A stretch of 64,000 nt of DNA, from contig JAOTVR010000008.1 of NCBI GenBank assembly GCA_029863305.1, positions 1 to 64,000 of the forward strand, given 5' to 3'. The translations under genes were made by a program, and so were the position numbers. This DNA comes from Gammaproteobacteria bacterium (lineage in GTDB: Bacteria > Pseudomonadota > Gammaproteobacteria > Steroidobacterales > Woeseiaceae). Shown piece by piece: positions 1-7,636 of this stretch (position 1 is the first letter of the stretch; each line of letters starts with the position of its first letter). Under the pieces are notes generated by a model. That model had not been told where the DNA came from and made no database searches. It saw only the letters and a program-made list of their open reading frames with translations.

Positions 1-1
1 A

Positions 2-679
2 TCGACAGTAAACGTCGTTCTGGAAGCGATGCGAGGCGATCGGCGGATTCGGGTTGCGCCAGCCAAATTGATCGGCCAGCGAACCCGGGTGCGAACAGAC
101 CCGCCAGCGGGTCTCGACGCAAAGACGGTGCGCCAGTGTGCTGATCGACTTCGGATAAACGGCCACGATCAGATCGCAGCAACAGTGGAAGTTGCTCGTG
201 CACTGGGTCTGCGATTGAGAGAAGCGTCAATGCTTAACGCGCGCGCAGCCCTGGGTCAGGCCAAAAAACACGGCGCGGTCAACATCACCGCCGGCACCAA
301 AGGCGGCCGGGGGCATCGAGTGGATCGCTGGGTTCCGGTTTCCGGCGCCGCGATCGAATGTCTGGTGCGAGCAGCCAATGTTCAGGGGAAGGGTCGTAAT
401 CTGATTCTCCCTGAAGTCTCGTGGAAACAATGGAACACACGCGTCCATCATGTCTGGGCGGCCGTCAGAGACGACTACGGACTTGCGAAGATTCATGACC
501 TGCGTGCCGCTTACGCCTGCGAACGCTATCGGCAGCTGACTAAGTCAGCTGCTCCGGTCGTTGTCGGCAGACAATGCGCTGATCGCACAATCGACCGTAC
601 GGCGAGACAAACCATCGCACAGGAACTGGGCCATTCTCGAATTGACGTCGTTGCAGCCTACATCGGTGGTGCCCGATGA
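2..679 (+). CDS. Tyrosine recombinase (integrase domain), 5' end outside window
   Basis: The frame is open from base 2 to the stop at 677-679, so the true start lies left of the window; the ATG at 29 is probably internal. The visible part holds a tyrosine-recombinase catalytic domain: Arg in LGLRLREAS, a Lys in GTKGGRGH, the HDLR box near base 495, the His of LGHSR, and a candidate nucleophile Tyr in AAYIG close to the C-terminus. It would cut and rejoin DNA at attachment sites. The following gene starts inside its stop (ATGA), so the two are translationally coupled. It is the first of four mobile-element genes running into a tRNA gene. Recombinase assignment is firm; the exact subfamily (phage integrase with separate N-terminal domain) is inferred. 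Confidence 0.8.
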   Translation, partial: STVNVVLEAMRGDRRIRVAPAKLIGQRTRVRTDPPAGLDAKTVRQCADRLRINGHDQIAATVEVARALGLRLREASMLNARAALGQAKKHGAVNITAGTKGGRGHRVDRWVPVSGAAIECLVRAANVQGKGRNLILPEVSWKQWNTRVHHVWAAVRDDYGLAKIHDLRAAYACERYRQLTKSAAPVVVGRQCADRTIDRTARQTIAQELGHSRIDVVAAYIGGAR

Positions 680-1059
680 GCCGGCCGGCCAATCCGCGTG
701 TGGCGGCGCGCCAGGCACGCTCGCTTCTGGCGAACCGCCTGCCGGGATCGCGACGCGGCACCGTGCGCCAGCATCTCGCCCGCTCCGAGCGCATTAGCCA
801 AACCATCTGGCGACGCTGGCACGTGGGTCCCTACCAGTGGCAATTGAAACACCTGCGTTGGTTTCTGGTGGAAAAAACCAATGACTGCGTCAGTGGCACG
901 CGTTATCGGTACTGGTTGACAGTTCGGCTATTGATCTTCGCGCTCGATCATGACGGCTGGGTCGAGCGGCTGGACGGCCCTTGGGTTCGGCCGAGCGGTG
1001 AACGTGGCGAGCTCAAAGCCGGGCGGCCAGCGTTTATGCCAAGCCCACCCGTGAAGTGA
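676..1059 (+). CDS. Small basic protein resembling a recombinase core-binding domain
   Basis: A 127-residue basic, Trp- and Arg-rich protein starting in an ATGA overlap with the recombinase before it and ending in an ATGA overlap with the next gene. No catalytic residues are present. The middle (QLKHLRWFLVEKT, then a Thr-Arg-Tyr helix and LLIFALDHDGW, residues about 55-95) reads like the four-helix core-binding (SAM-like) domain found in front of tyrosine recombinase catalytic domains. If so, it is a stand-alone DNA-binding partner that could help or compete with the neighbouring recombinases. That reading is inference from helix pattern; otherwise it is an unrecognised mobile-element protein. 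Confidence 0.6.
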   Translation: MSRPANPRVAARQARSLLANRLPGSRRGTVRQHLARSERISQTIWRRWHVGPYQWQLKHLRWFLVEKTNDCVSGTRYRYWLTVRLLIFALDHDGWVERLDGPWVRPSGERGELKAGRPAFMPSPPVK

Positions 1060-1469
1060 CGGGAGCAACGGTGCCCGGCAAATCCAAAACCCTCAAATCA
1101 ATGGCAATGCAGATGCTACTGCCGCGATTTGTTCGTCTTCGCGACGCGCCCTTCTATCTCGGCATGGACCGCAACCGCTTCAATACGGAGGTGCGACCGT
1201 ACCTCACCAAAATCCCGATCGGTCGACAAGGCATCGCCTTCGACCGGCTTGAACTCGACGCCTGGGTGGAGGACTATATCTCACGCAACGGGCGTCGTCC
1301 GAAGGCTCCAAATCTGGAGGACGACAAATGTCAAAACGTAACCGAATGCCGGGGCTCCGCCAAAAAGGCGGACTCTGGCACATTGAAAAGCGCTGCCGCT
1401 TTGCACAAAGTGGATGGCTCCGGGAAAGCACGGGCACATCTTCTCGCATTGAGGCAGAGCAAATCTTAA
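1056..1469 (+). CDS. AlpA/excisionase-like helix-turn-helix protein
   Basis: The first 90 residues hold a compact DNA-binding fold of the AlpA/MerR-like excisionase type: RFVRLRDAPFYLGMDRN (helix-turn-helix), a beta turn, then GRQGIAFDRLELDAWVEDYI. Such proteins act as directionality factors or regulators of the adjacent integrase. The ATG at 1056 shares ATGA with the previous stop; a second ATG at 1098 (MAMQM) is an alternative start. The last 47 codons (1328-1469) overlap the integrase gene in another frame and look unstructured, so the useful domain ends before the overlap. The gene is coupled to its neighbours in a four-gene element operon. Confidence 0.72.
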   Translation: MTGATVPGKSKTLKSMAMQMLLPRFVRLRDAPFYLGMDRNRFNTEVRPYLTKIPIGRQGIAFDRLELDAWVEDYISRNGRRPKAPNLEDDKCQNVTECRGSAKKADSGTLKSAAALHKVDGSGKARAHLLALRQSKS

Positions 1470-2497
1470 TCCGCCGTCTGGCGGAAATGGAGGAAGAAGC
1501 ACGACGACAGGAGGCAGCGATCTTTACCTTCGAGGAAGCTGCTCTGCGGTATCTCGAAGAAATCGCCCACAAGTCATCGGCCAATACCATCGCTATGCAT
1601 CTGGACCAGCTCTTTCCATTCATCGGCACATTACCGATTGCCCATGTTCATGACGGTACTATTCGGCCGTTTATTGAGCATGGGAACAACCGCCATTTGT
1701 CACCGAAGACGATCAACAACATGTTGGCTGTCGTATCGACGGTGCTAAACCGGGCCGCAAGGGTCTGGCGGGATGAAGATGGAAACCCCTGGCTTCGCCA
1801 GGCGCCGGCGCAAATCAGCCGTCTGTCCGTTAAAGGCAAACAAGCCAAACCCTACCCTTTGTCGTGGTCGGAACAGGACGCACTGTTCCAGGAATTGCCG
1901 CGACATCTGGCAGATGCAGCATTGTTTGCAGTCAACACGGGTTGTCGGGAACAGGAAGTTTGTCAACTACGATGGGACTGGGAAGTACAACTGCCCGAAA
2001 TGGAGACTTCCGTGTTCATACTGGGATCTTCAATCACGAAGACCAGCACGGAACGGGTAGTGGTACTGAATGCTGTGGCACGTCGGGTGATTGAATCGCG
2101 ACGAGGTAAGCAGGCTGAGCGTGTTTTTACCTACAAAGGAAAATCGATCGCAAAGTTACACAGCAGTGCATGGAAGCGGGCATGGAAAGCCGTAAATCTG
2201 CCGACTGAACCCGGCATTCTGAAAGGCGTTCACAATCTGCGTCATACATTTAGCAGACGACTTCGCAGCGCGGGTATTCCTTTGGAAACTCGTAAGGCGT
2301 TGCTCGGCCATGCCACTGGCGACATAACGACCCACTACTCGGCTGCAGAACTTGGCGAACTGATTTCTGCATCTGAGTCCATTGTGAGTCGTGGCAGGAC
2401 TGAAACGCCGAATCTGATGCTGATCCGTCAACGCAGTGAAAAAACTGTCGGAAAAGTGTCGGAAATGAAAAAAGGGTTAACCAAGAAAATCGGCTAA
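1328..2497 (+). CDS. Site-specific tyrosine integrase
   Basis: A 389-residue phage-type integrase. The order is an N-terminal arm domain (residues 1-60, GLWHIEKRCRF), a core-binding domain (70-165) and a catalytic domain (175-345). The catalytic set is complete: Arg in NTGCREQEV (about 206), Lys in SITKTST (about 238), HNLRH (about 302-306), His in LLGHATGD and nucleophile Tyr in THYS (about 337). GGAGG at 1317-1321 sits just before the ATG. The stop is 13 bases from the 3' end of a tRNA-Arg gene, the classic position for an integrase acting at its own attachment site. It would insert and excise the element that continues left of the window. Confidence 0.93.
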   Translation: MSKRNRMPGLRQKGGLWHIEKRCRFAQSGWLRESTGTSSRIEAEQILIRRLAEMEEEARRQEAAIFTFEEAALRYLEEIAHKSSANTIAMHLDQLFPFIGTLPIAHVHDGTIRPFIEHGNNRHLSPKTINNMLAVVSTVLNRAARVWRDEDGNPWLRQAPAQISRLSVKGKQAKPYPLSWSEQDALFQELPRHLADAALFAVNTGCREQEVCQLRWDWEVQLPEMETSVFILGSSITKTSTERVVVLNAVARRVIESRRGKQAERVFTYKGKSIAKLHSSAWKRAWKAVNLPTEPGILKGVHNLRHTFSRRLRSAGIPLETRKALLGHATGDITTHYSAAELGELISASESIVSRGRTETPNLMLIRQRSEKTVGKVSEMKKGLTKKIG

Positions 2498-2503
2498 CCC
2501 TTT
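2471..2503 (+). terminator. Hairpin at integrase 3' end
   Basis: AAAGGGTTA at 2471-2479 pairs perfectly with TAACCCTTT at 2495-2503 across a 15-base loop, and two further C:G pairs follow inside after one mismatch. The hairpin spans the integrase stop codon and is followed by a weak T-rich tract (GATTTTA). It probably ends integrase transcription before the tRNA gene on the other strand; it could also be part of the integrase binding site. Confidence 0.55.
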
Positions 2504-2510
2504 GATTTTA

Positions 2511-2550
2511 TGGCGCGCCCGGAGAGATTCGAACTCCCGACCACCTGGTT
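2511..2550. other. Probable attachment site (tRNA 3' half)
   Basis: Integrase of this type commonly recombines within the T arm or anticodon arm at the 3' part of a tRNA gene, and the integrase ends only 13 bases away. The matching direct repeat of the tRNA 3' end should sit at the other end of the element, left of base 1, so the core cannot be delimited here. Exact borders are therefore a guess. Confidence 0.4.
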
Positions 2551-2587
2551 CGAAGCCAGGTACTCTATCCAGCTGAGCTACGGGCGC
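2511..2587 (-). tRNA. tRNA-Arg (anticodon TCG)
   Basis: Read on the minus strand the 77 bases fold as a cloverleaf. The acceptor GCGCCCG pairs with CGGGCGC. The D arm contains AGCTCAGCTGGAT, the anticodon stem CCTGG/CCAGG encloses loop CTTCGAA, and the T arm carries GTTCGAATC. The 3' CCA is encoded (2511-2513 as TGG on the plus strand). Anticodon TCG reads arginine CGA codons. The 3' end faces the integrase 13 bases away, so the gene is the probable integration target and was regenerated intact on insertion. Confidence 0.96.
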
Positions 2588-2598
2588 GTTGTTTGCTC

Positions 2599-2628
2599 AT
2601 AGTAGACACATATGATCACTGTCGACAA
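2599..2628 (-). promoter_or_regulatory. Candidate tRNA-Arg promoter
   Basis: On the minus strand TTGTCG (2628-2623) and TACTAT (2604-2599) are separated by 18 bases. TACTAT ends 11 bases before the first base of the tRNA. The elements lie just downstream of and overlap the end of the lipoprotein-pilin gene (stop 2616), so this would be a promoter within the 3' end of that gene. Confidence 0.45.
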
Positions 2629-4721
2629 GCGGCGGGTATGTGTTTATCGGAGAGCGTGCTCCAGCAATTCCAGCTTATTTGCCCGGACTCCTCGACGCTG
2701 GGTTCAAGAAACAGCTGGCCACCGGTCGTTGCAACGAATTCCTCGTACTCAATCATGATGACACCCGTGTCCGGTTCGACAGTGACGGACCACACGAATG
2801 GCCCGGCATTCTCGGGGATCGACATGCGCTCGGCATCCGCAGCACCGGGGAAGCGGCCGTTGCTGCTGTAGTACTCCGTAATCTGCGCCTTGGCTGCAGC
2901 GGACAGATTGAGACCCGTCGACACTTGCGCCCGTATTGAGTAGTCCTGGTAGGCAGGAATGGCGATGGCCGCTATTACGCCGACTGCCGCAACCGCGCCC
3001 AGGCTGCCAAATAGCTCCGCCGGGTTGTTTTCGAATGTGAATTCGGCTGCCAGCGTTGGATTACCGAGACTCACAGTGAAGCCCACCGTTCCCAGCTCCG
3101 GCAGGTCCAGCTGTGCCGCCGACGGCATCGACCAGACATCGATGTCGGTCTGCCCAATGTCCGCGAGAATCTGCAGCAGTTCGATGTAGATTGCATACAG
3201 GCGCCCGGGCAATTTGCGGCTGCTACCGCTGATCGACAGCGCGGCATGCTCAGCGTCGATGCGCTGTCTTTGCGATAACCATTGGCCGATATTGGTTTCT
3301 GGCTGCATCGCAACACGATCGAACAATATCTGCGGTACCGATGCCGTGTACAGGAAATCGCCGTCGCGCATCCAGTACAGGTGATCGCGTTGACGCGCCC
3401 AGAGCTCGCCGAACCAGGGAAGGTCCGCCCTGACCTTATCGTCCAGCTGGTCGATGGCGCTCGGAATACTCCAGTGATAGTAGGTGTTGCCGGCCACCTT
3501 GCGCGTTTCCGGCGAGGATCCCGTAGCGGCCGCGATGCGTTCCAAAACGCTGTCCCACAAGTCCGGGTCGCGCAGCCGAATCGCGACATAGTCACCAGCG
3601 CGATCGAAGATCACCAGGATCTCCGGACCGACCGCCGCGAGCATTTCCTCCAGCGTTACGCCGGTGACCTCCTGGACAAGCTGCTTGCCCTCTGACCACT
3701 CGTCGGCAGCCGCCGCCGGCATCTTCGCGATGGCCAGCGCCTCAAGGCGCCTGAACTCTTCGACCGTCGGAATCGATGCCACCATCAAAGCGTCCGGATC
3801 GCCCACCGAGTGCGCCGACAGGTCATTGTTCACATACGGGATGAAACCCCTGTCATCCCCGGTCGGGATATCGGCGGCGAGCGAGATACGCCCCTTGCCG
3901 TTGGCAACGCCCCAGCCGAGCGCCACTGCATCGACCTTCCTGAATCCGAGTTCCATGAGTTCGTCAAACTGCTCACGCGGTACGAACATCTGCATCATCG
4001 GTATCGCTTCCTGCGCGTCCACCCACAGGAAGAACCCCTGCCCGCTGGTATCGATGCGGCTTTCCAGCGCGCGCATTCGGTGTGGCTCGTCGCGATTCAT
4101 CGCAGCGATGAGATTGCCGAACGATTCCGCCGTAACGGATGGCCCCGTGTTGATCAACAGTCGCCCGCTGCCCGCATCGAACTGCAGCAACAGTGGCATC
4201 GGGGCACCGCCTATCTGGCCGATGTTCTGCGCATCGAGCGGCGCTGTCAGCGCAACGCCGAGCTCCTCGAGCACCGCATCGAATGCCGCGTTGGAGTCGA
4301 TGTCCAAGGTGGCGGCAATGAGTGACGCCGGCGCCGGCAGGAACGTCGCCGACAACTCGATCGGCGAGCGAACGTGGGTCTGCACCAGCCGCAACTCGGG
4401 CTCCGACAGCAGCGGCACGACCGAGAAGACATTGTCGATCAGGCCCTGCTGTATTTTCTGCACGTTTTCGACATTCACCTTGCTGCGCAAGCCCGTGTCC
4501 AGCACGTTTCCCTTCGGCGTTGCGAACAAACCGAGCACGTGGGGAACGCGTGCATAGACGAGCGACTGGTCGGGCAGGTTCTCGCGCAGCCAGGGCTGCC
4601 GGATCGGCATCTCGTCTTGCCAGAGTTCGACATCGATGGCATGCGGAGACTGATCCGCATCCCGCGAACAACCCAGGATTGCCAGCGCGGCGAATGCCGC
4701 GACATATCGGAAGCGACGCAT
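2616..4721 (-). CDS. Large lipoprotein with C-terminal type IV pilin-like domain
   Basis: The 701-residue product starts at the ATG ending at 4721, chosen because GAGG lies about nine bases upstream and a lipoprotein signal follows (AALAILGC, Cys near residue 18). The same frame is open further up but lacks signals. Residues about 30-560 form a long secreted region of alternating beta and helix, similar in style to DUF3352-type proteins; its function is unknown. At about 570-600 comes VGVIAAIAIPAYQDYSIRAQ, the helix of type IV major pilins, then AAAKAQITEYYSSNGRFPG and a beta domain as in PilA. The prepilin peptidase site (G/FTLIE) is missing, so it is not processed as a pilin. It may be a lipoprotein that mimics or docks to pilin. 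It stands alone, divergent from the next gene. Confidence 0.82.
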   Translation of the reverse strand: MRRFRYVAAFAALAILGCSRDADQSPHAIDVELWQDEMPIRQPWLRENLPDQSLVYARVPHVLGLFATPKGNVLDTGLRSKVNVENVQKIQQGLIDNVFSVVPLLSEPELRLVQTHVRSPIELSATFLPAPASLIAATLDIDSNAAFDAVLEELGVALTAPLDAQNIGQIGGAPMPLLLQFDAGSGRLLINTGPSVTAESFGNLIAAMNRDEPHRMRALESRIDTSGQGFFLWVDAQEAIPMMQMFVPREQFDELMELGFRKVDAVALGWGVANGKGRISLAADIPTGDDRGFIPYVNNDLSAHSVGDPDALMVASIPTVEEFRRLEALAIAKMPAAAADEWSEGKQLVQEVTGVTLEEMLAAVGPEILVIFDRAGDYVAIRLRDPDLWDSVLERIAAATGSSPETRKVAGNTYYHWSIPSAIDQLDDKVRADLPWFGELWARQRDHLYWMRDGDFLYTASVPQILFDRVAMQPETNIGQWLSQRQRIDAEHAALSISGSSRKLPGRLYAIYIELLQILADIGQTDIDVWSMPSAAQLDLPELGTVGFTVSLGNPTLAAEFTFENNPAELFGSLGAVAAVGVIAAIAIPAYQDYSIRAQVSTGLNLSAAAKAQITEYYSSNGRFPGAADAERMSIPENAGPFVWSVTVEPDTGVIMIEYEEFVATTGGQLFLEPSVEESGQISWNCWSTLSDKHIPAACRQ

Positions 4722-5024
4722 GGAATATCCTCGAGAGGTGAATGGCGATTGAGATAGTACTGAACCGTCAAGTCCGATGCGACTCGCGCTGGCACAAATA
4801 TTCGCGCAAACGACTGGTTGATCTTGCTGACTGACGCCAAACAGAGACAGTCCGGTGGCGGCAGAAAACCTCATTAAAACAAGCACCTGGACGATCTGTG
4901 GTGAGATCGCAACGGGCTCGTCGAATGGAACTGGACACCGGCGCAACGCCGTCGCTACCATCCGCGCCGAATCATCGCGACACCGGATCCTCCGGGTAAA
5001 TTTCGCAGACTTCAGGAGCATTCA
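4722..5024. other. Divergent intergenic region, 303 bp
   Basis: Lies between two divergent starts and must hold both promoters. The leftward reading frame stays open through most of it, but no start with a ribosome site or credible protein sequence is seen upstream of 4721. No clear palindrome or RNA element was found. Confidence 0.4.
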
Positions 5025-5588
5025 ATGAAGATCTTTATTCTGCTGGCAGGCCTGCTGTTGCAGGGCATCGCCATGGCACAATCGTCCGAACAACCACCAC
5101 TCGTGCTCAACTATGACTACGTGGAACTGCGTTTCGTCGACGTCGACTCCAATGGCGGAGACGGCATTCGCGTCAACGGTTCCTATAACCTGGGCAACAA
5201 CTGGCTGGTCGTCGGTGGACTGACGTCGCTGGATTTCAACGGCAACGTTGATACGACGACCTGGGAACTCGGTGCCGGTTACGTCTGGGACTACTCAAAC
5301 GACTTTGATCTGCTGAGCAGCCTGCGCTACGTGCGAGCAGAGGCTGATACGCCAATTGGCAATGCCGACGATAACGGCTTTGCGTTCTCGGCCGGCGCAC
5401 GCGGCCTGCTGACACCCGAATTCGAGATTCGTGGGTCGGTCAACCACGTGAACTTCGACAATAGCGACACCTACCTCGAACTGGCGGGTGACTATCACTT
5501 CTCCCGGCAATTCGCTGCGGGCCTGAGCGTCGAATTCGCGGGCGATACCGACATCATCACAGTGGGAGCGCGCTGGTTTTTCAGGTAA
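5025..5588 (+). CDS. Small outer-membrane beta-barrel protein
   Basis: 187 residues with a Sec signal peptide (LLAGLLLQGIAMAQ, cut near residue 19) followed by alternating polar/aromatic strands typical of an eight-stranded barrel: YDYVELRFVDVD, GSYNLGNNWLVVGG, WELGAGYVWDYS, LSSLRYVRAEAD, FAFSAGARGLLT and a final VGARWFFR. AGGAG lies seven bases before the ATG. It has the general look of the OmpX/OprF-barrel or YfaZ-like group, but no specific family is recognised. It would sit in the outer membrane as a structural or small-pore protein. It is a single gene, divergent from the lipoprotein-pilin gene. Confidence 0.75.
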   Translation: MKIFILLAGLLLQGIAMAQSSEQPPLVLNYDYVELRFVDVDSNGGDGIRVNGSYNLGNNWLVVGGLTSLDFNGNVDTTTWELGAGYVWDYSNDFDLLSSLRYVRAEADTPIGNADDNGFAFSAGARGLLTPEFEIRGSVNHVNFDNSDTYLELAGDYHFSRQFAAGLSVEFAGDTDIITVGARWFFR

Positions 5589-5620
5589 GTCGAGCTACTG
5601 CAGTTCGACGCTGGCTCAAG

Positions 5621-6676
5621 TCAGTACGGCGGAACCAGCCTGCGAAGGCCGTGCCCGAGCACGATGAGCAGGAACACAAGATTGCGCAGCACGATGCCCG
5701 CGACAAAATAACGCGGGCATCGTGCAGTGTGCGATTGCTCGCTCTCGGCCAGTGCCTCGCCTAATCGCTCTATCCAGTTGACCGATCGCGGCCACTCGAC
5801 GATGTCGCTCAGCCACCTTGCCGGAATGCCGGCTTTGCCTGTCCCCGCACCGACAATGCCACCGTAAATCGCCCCTGCGGTGTCAGTGTCGCCACCGGCC
5901 CTGATGATGTCCTGCAAACCCGAGGCAAAATCTCCCGAACTGCCGAACCATGCCTGCAGCACGCAGGGCACGGTTTGGTAGCTGTAGCCCGAGATGCCGT
6001 CTTTCGAGCCGATGTCCGTTGCGAAATCAGCCACCGATTCATTGTTGGCCGCGGCCCGCGCCGCGTGCTGCAAAAGTTCCTGCAACTCCTCGGCGTCTTC
6101 TTCTGCCAGGAGTTCATCCAATGCCGGCAGATAGGAATCTGCCGATGGCGTCTCTTGCGTTGCACTCTGGTATGCCGCCAAAGCGACCGCAAGTGCCGCG
6201 TAATACGCTTTCGGATCCGAGTGTGTAATCTGCGTGGACGCTTTGACGAATTGTTTGAGTTTCTCCGGATCGTGCCCGTAAGCAACGCCGAGGATCGGGC
6301 TACGCATCGCCGGTCCGTTGCCGGCGGAAAACACACCACTTGCCTGCGGCGATAATCCGAACCAGAGTCTCACGATCGCTCGAAGCGTGGCGAAGCCGAC
6401 ACCGGCTGGCAGTCCAAGCAACCACCAGCGCAGCGCGCGCGCGAGCTGTTCTCGAAATGTGCCAACATCACCATTGGCGCGAATCAGGGCCTGGGCAACA
6501 AAACATGCGTGTTCGGTGTCGTCCGAGACCATGCCCTTGCCAAACAGCAAATGGTGGCTTGAAGTGTCAGGAAATAGTTTCGCGGCACGGCGTGCCGAAA
6601 GGCCCTCGTAGGGCAAACCAAGCGCATCGCCGACCGCGGTGCCCAGCAGACAGCCAATGCAGGCATCGGTGTTCAA
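5621..6676 (-). CDS. ADP-ribosylglycohydrolase family protein
   Basis: The product (351 residues) belongs to the DraG/ARH family, which removes ADP-ribose from proteins or hydrolyses related N-glycosides using two Mg ions. Metal ligands are present: LLGTAVGDALGLPYEG near the start, SDDTEHAC (about residue 57), NGPAMRSPILG and the late AGGDTDTAGAIYGGIVGA. A hydrophobic stretch near the C-terminus (FVAGIVLRNLVFLLIVLG) may anchor it to the membrane, unusual for the family. The start is TTG at 6676-6674, whose TG is shared with the TGA stop of the NAD-kinase-like gene, so translation is coupled. No ATG or GTG in frame fits the domain start. Last gene of the NrtR operon. Confidence 0.88.
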   Translation of the reverse strand: MNTDACIGCLLGTAVGDALGLPYEGLSARRAAKLFPDTSSHHLLFGKGMVSDDTEHACFVAQALIRANGDVGTFREQLARALRWWLLGLPAGVGFATLRAIVRLWFGLSPQASGVFSAGNGPAMRSPILGVAYGHDPEKLKQFVKASTQITHSDPKAYYAALAVALAAYQSATQETPSADSYLPALDELLAEEDAEELQELLQHAARAAANNESVADFATDIGSKDGISGYSYQTVPCVLQAWFGSSGDFASGLQDIIRAGGDTDTAGAIYGGIVGAGTGKAGIPARWLSDIVEWPRSVNWIERLGEALAESEQSHTARCPRYFVAGIVLRNLVFLLIVLGHGLRRLVPPY

Positions 6677-7632
6677 TGCACAGCCTCGTCGGGCGGCACG
6701 ATAAGCACGGCCTTCTTTGGTGCCGTCGACAGCGTGACTTCGGCGCCCGAATTGAACTCGAGGTAGTCCGCCTCCACACCATCGCTGAAGACGACGCCGT
6801 TGCTGGCCATCTGCGAGGTGACTTTCAGCGGCGTTCGATCCGTGAACACGCCGTGCACGATGGACGTTTGCGTCGCGATGCTCGGGAACGGTTCGCGAAC
6901 CGAGTAAACCAGGTGTTCGCTGTCCCAGTTCAGGCGCCCGCCGTTGGCAGGTGGAATCACTTGTCCGCCCAGTGCCTCGACGACGCCCGCCGCACCGGCG
7001 TAGACAGACTGCAACCACCCGGTCGAGCCGGCGCCCGTCGACACGATGATGCCCGAGGACGATTGCGTTTCGCTCCTGTCGCCGATTTGGATTCGATACC
7101 GCGCCGATACGTGCGAGCTTGCACCGATAAAGAAGTCATTGAATGCCATCAGGCTCTGGCCGTCGGAGAGTTCGGCCATCGCGAGCGTGACTTGTCTTGC
7201 GTGCAGCGGTCCGTACAGCGTCGTGTATAGCTGTTGCTCGACGTTGCTCGCATTGAACGGCAACAACACGCCATCGAAGCGTTCCGGGTCCGGATTGACG
7301 GCGAGTATGGGCTGCCCGGACAGGTACTTGGCGGTGTTCGAGACCAGGCCATCCTGCCCGACCGTCACGACGAGATCCGCTTTCCCAAACGTAAATCGCG
7401 GTACCAGGTCCCTGTCGATCAGCTGACTCTTGAAGCCGGTGGGGACCGCATGTCGAACCCTGGCGAGCACCTGCTCATGTTTCGCATGCGCGATCTCGAT
7501 ACGCTCGAACGACTGCCCCGCCTGCTGCAGATAAAAACGGGCCTGGGCTTTGGTATTGAAGCGCGCGACGAGATCATCGAGCTCGGTTTTCCGGGTCACG
7601 ATGATCACGTTTTCGTATTGCGGCGCGTTCAT
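6673..7632 (-). CDS. NAD(+) kinase-fold protein with altered active-site motif
   Basis: 319 residues with the NAD kinase / diacylglycerol kinase-like fold. The glycine-rich loop reads VVTVGQDGLVSN (about 85-97) where NAD kinases have GGDGT. A later NDFFIG and GIIVSTGAGSTGWLQ match the NDxxI and TPTGSTAY elements. With the first motif changed (Gly to Gln, Thr to Leu), phosphorylation of NAD may be weak or the substrate different. Some similar proteins are labelled sugar kinase. It sits 4 bases after the SPFH gene and overlaps the ADP-ribosylglycohydrolase, so it is in an NAD/ADP-ribose operon under the NrtR operators. Fold assignment is good; activity is open. Confidence 0.82.
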   Translation of the reverse strand: MNAPQYENVIIVTRKTELDDLVARFNTKAQARFYLQQAGQSFERIEIAHAKHEQVLARVRHAVPTGFKSQLIDRDLVPRFTFGKADLVVTVGQDGLVSNTAKYLSGQPILAVNPDPERFDGVLLPFNASNVEQQLYTTLYGPLHARQVTLAMAELSDGQSLMAFNDFFIGASSHVSARYRIQIGDRSETQSSSGIIVSTGAGSTGWLQSVYAGAAGVVEALGGQVIPPANGGRLNWDSEHLVYSVREPFPSIATQTSIVHGVFTDRTPLKVTSQMASNGVVFSDGVEADYLEFNSGAEVTLSTAPKKAVLIVPPDEAVH

Positions 7633-7636
7633 GAGA

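Noticed and set aside
29-31. ATG at 29 as the start of the first recombinase
   Set aside because: The frame is open to base 2 and the protein lacks a core-binding domain if it starts there, so the start must lie left of the window.
3664-4557. Long plus-strand frame opposite the lipoprotein-pilin gene
   Set aside because: Ser/Thr/Ala-rich low-complexity product with no domain; it mirrors codon bias of the real gene on the other strand.
4722-5021. Extending the lipoprotein-pilin gene to 5021
   Set aside because: The added 100 residues have no protein-like pattern, and a lipoprotein signal with a ribosome site begins at 4721.
6677-7018. Longer ADP-ribosylglycohydrolase start at 7018
   Set aside because: It would overlap the kinase-like gene by 340 bases and add an Arg-rich sequence unlike the family; TTG at 6676 fits the domain start.
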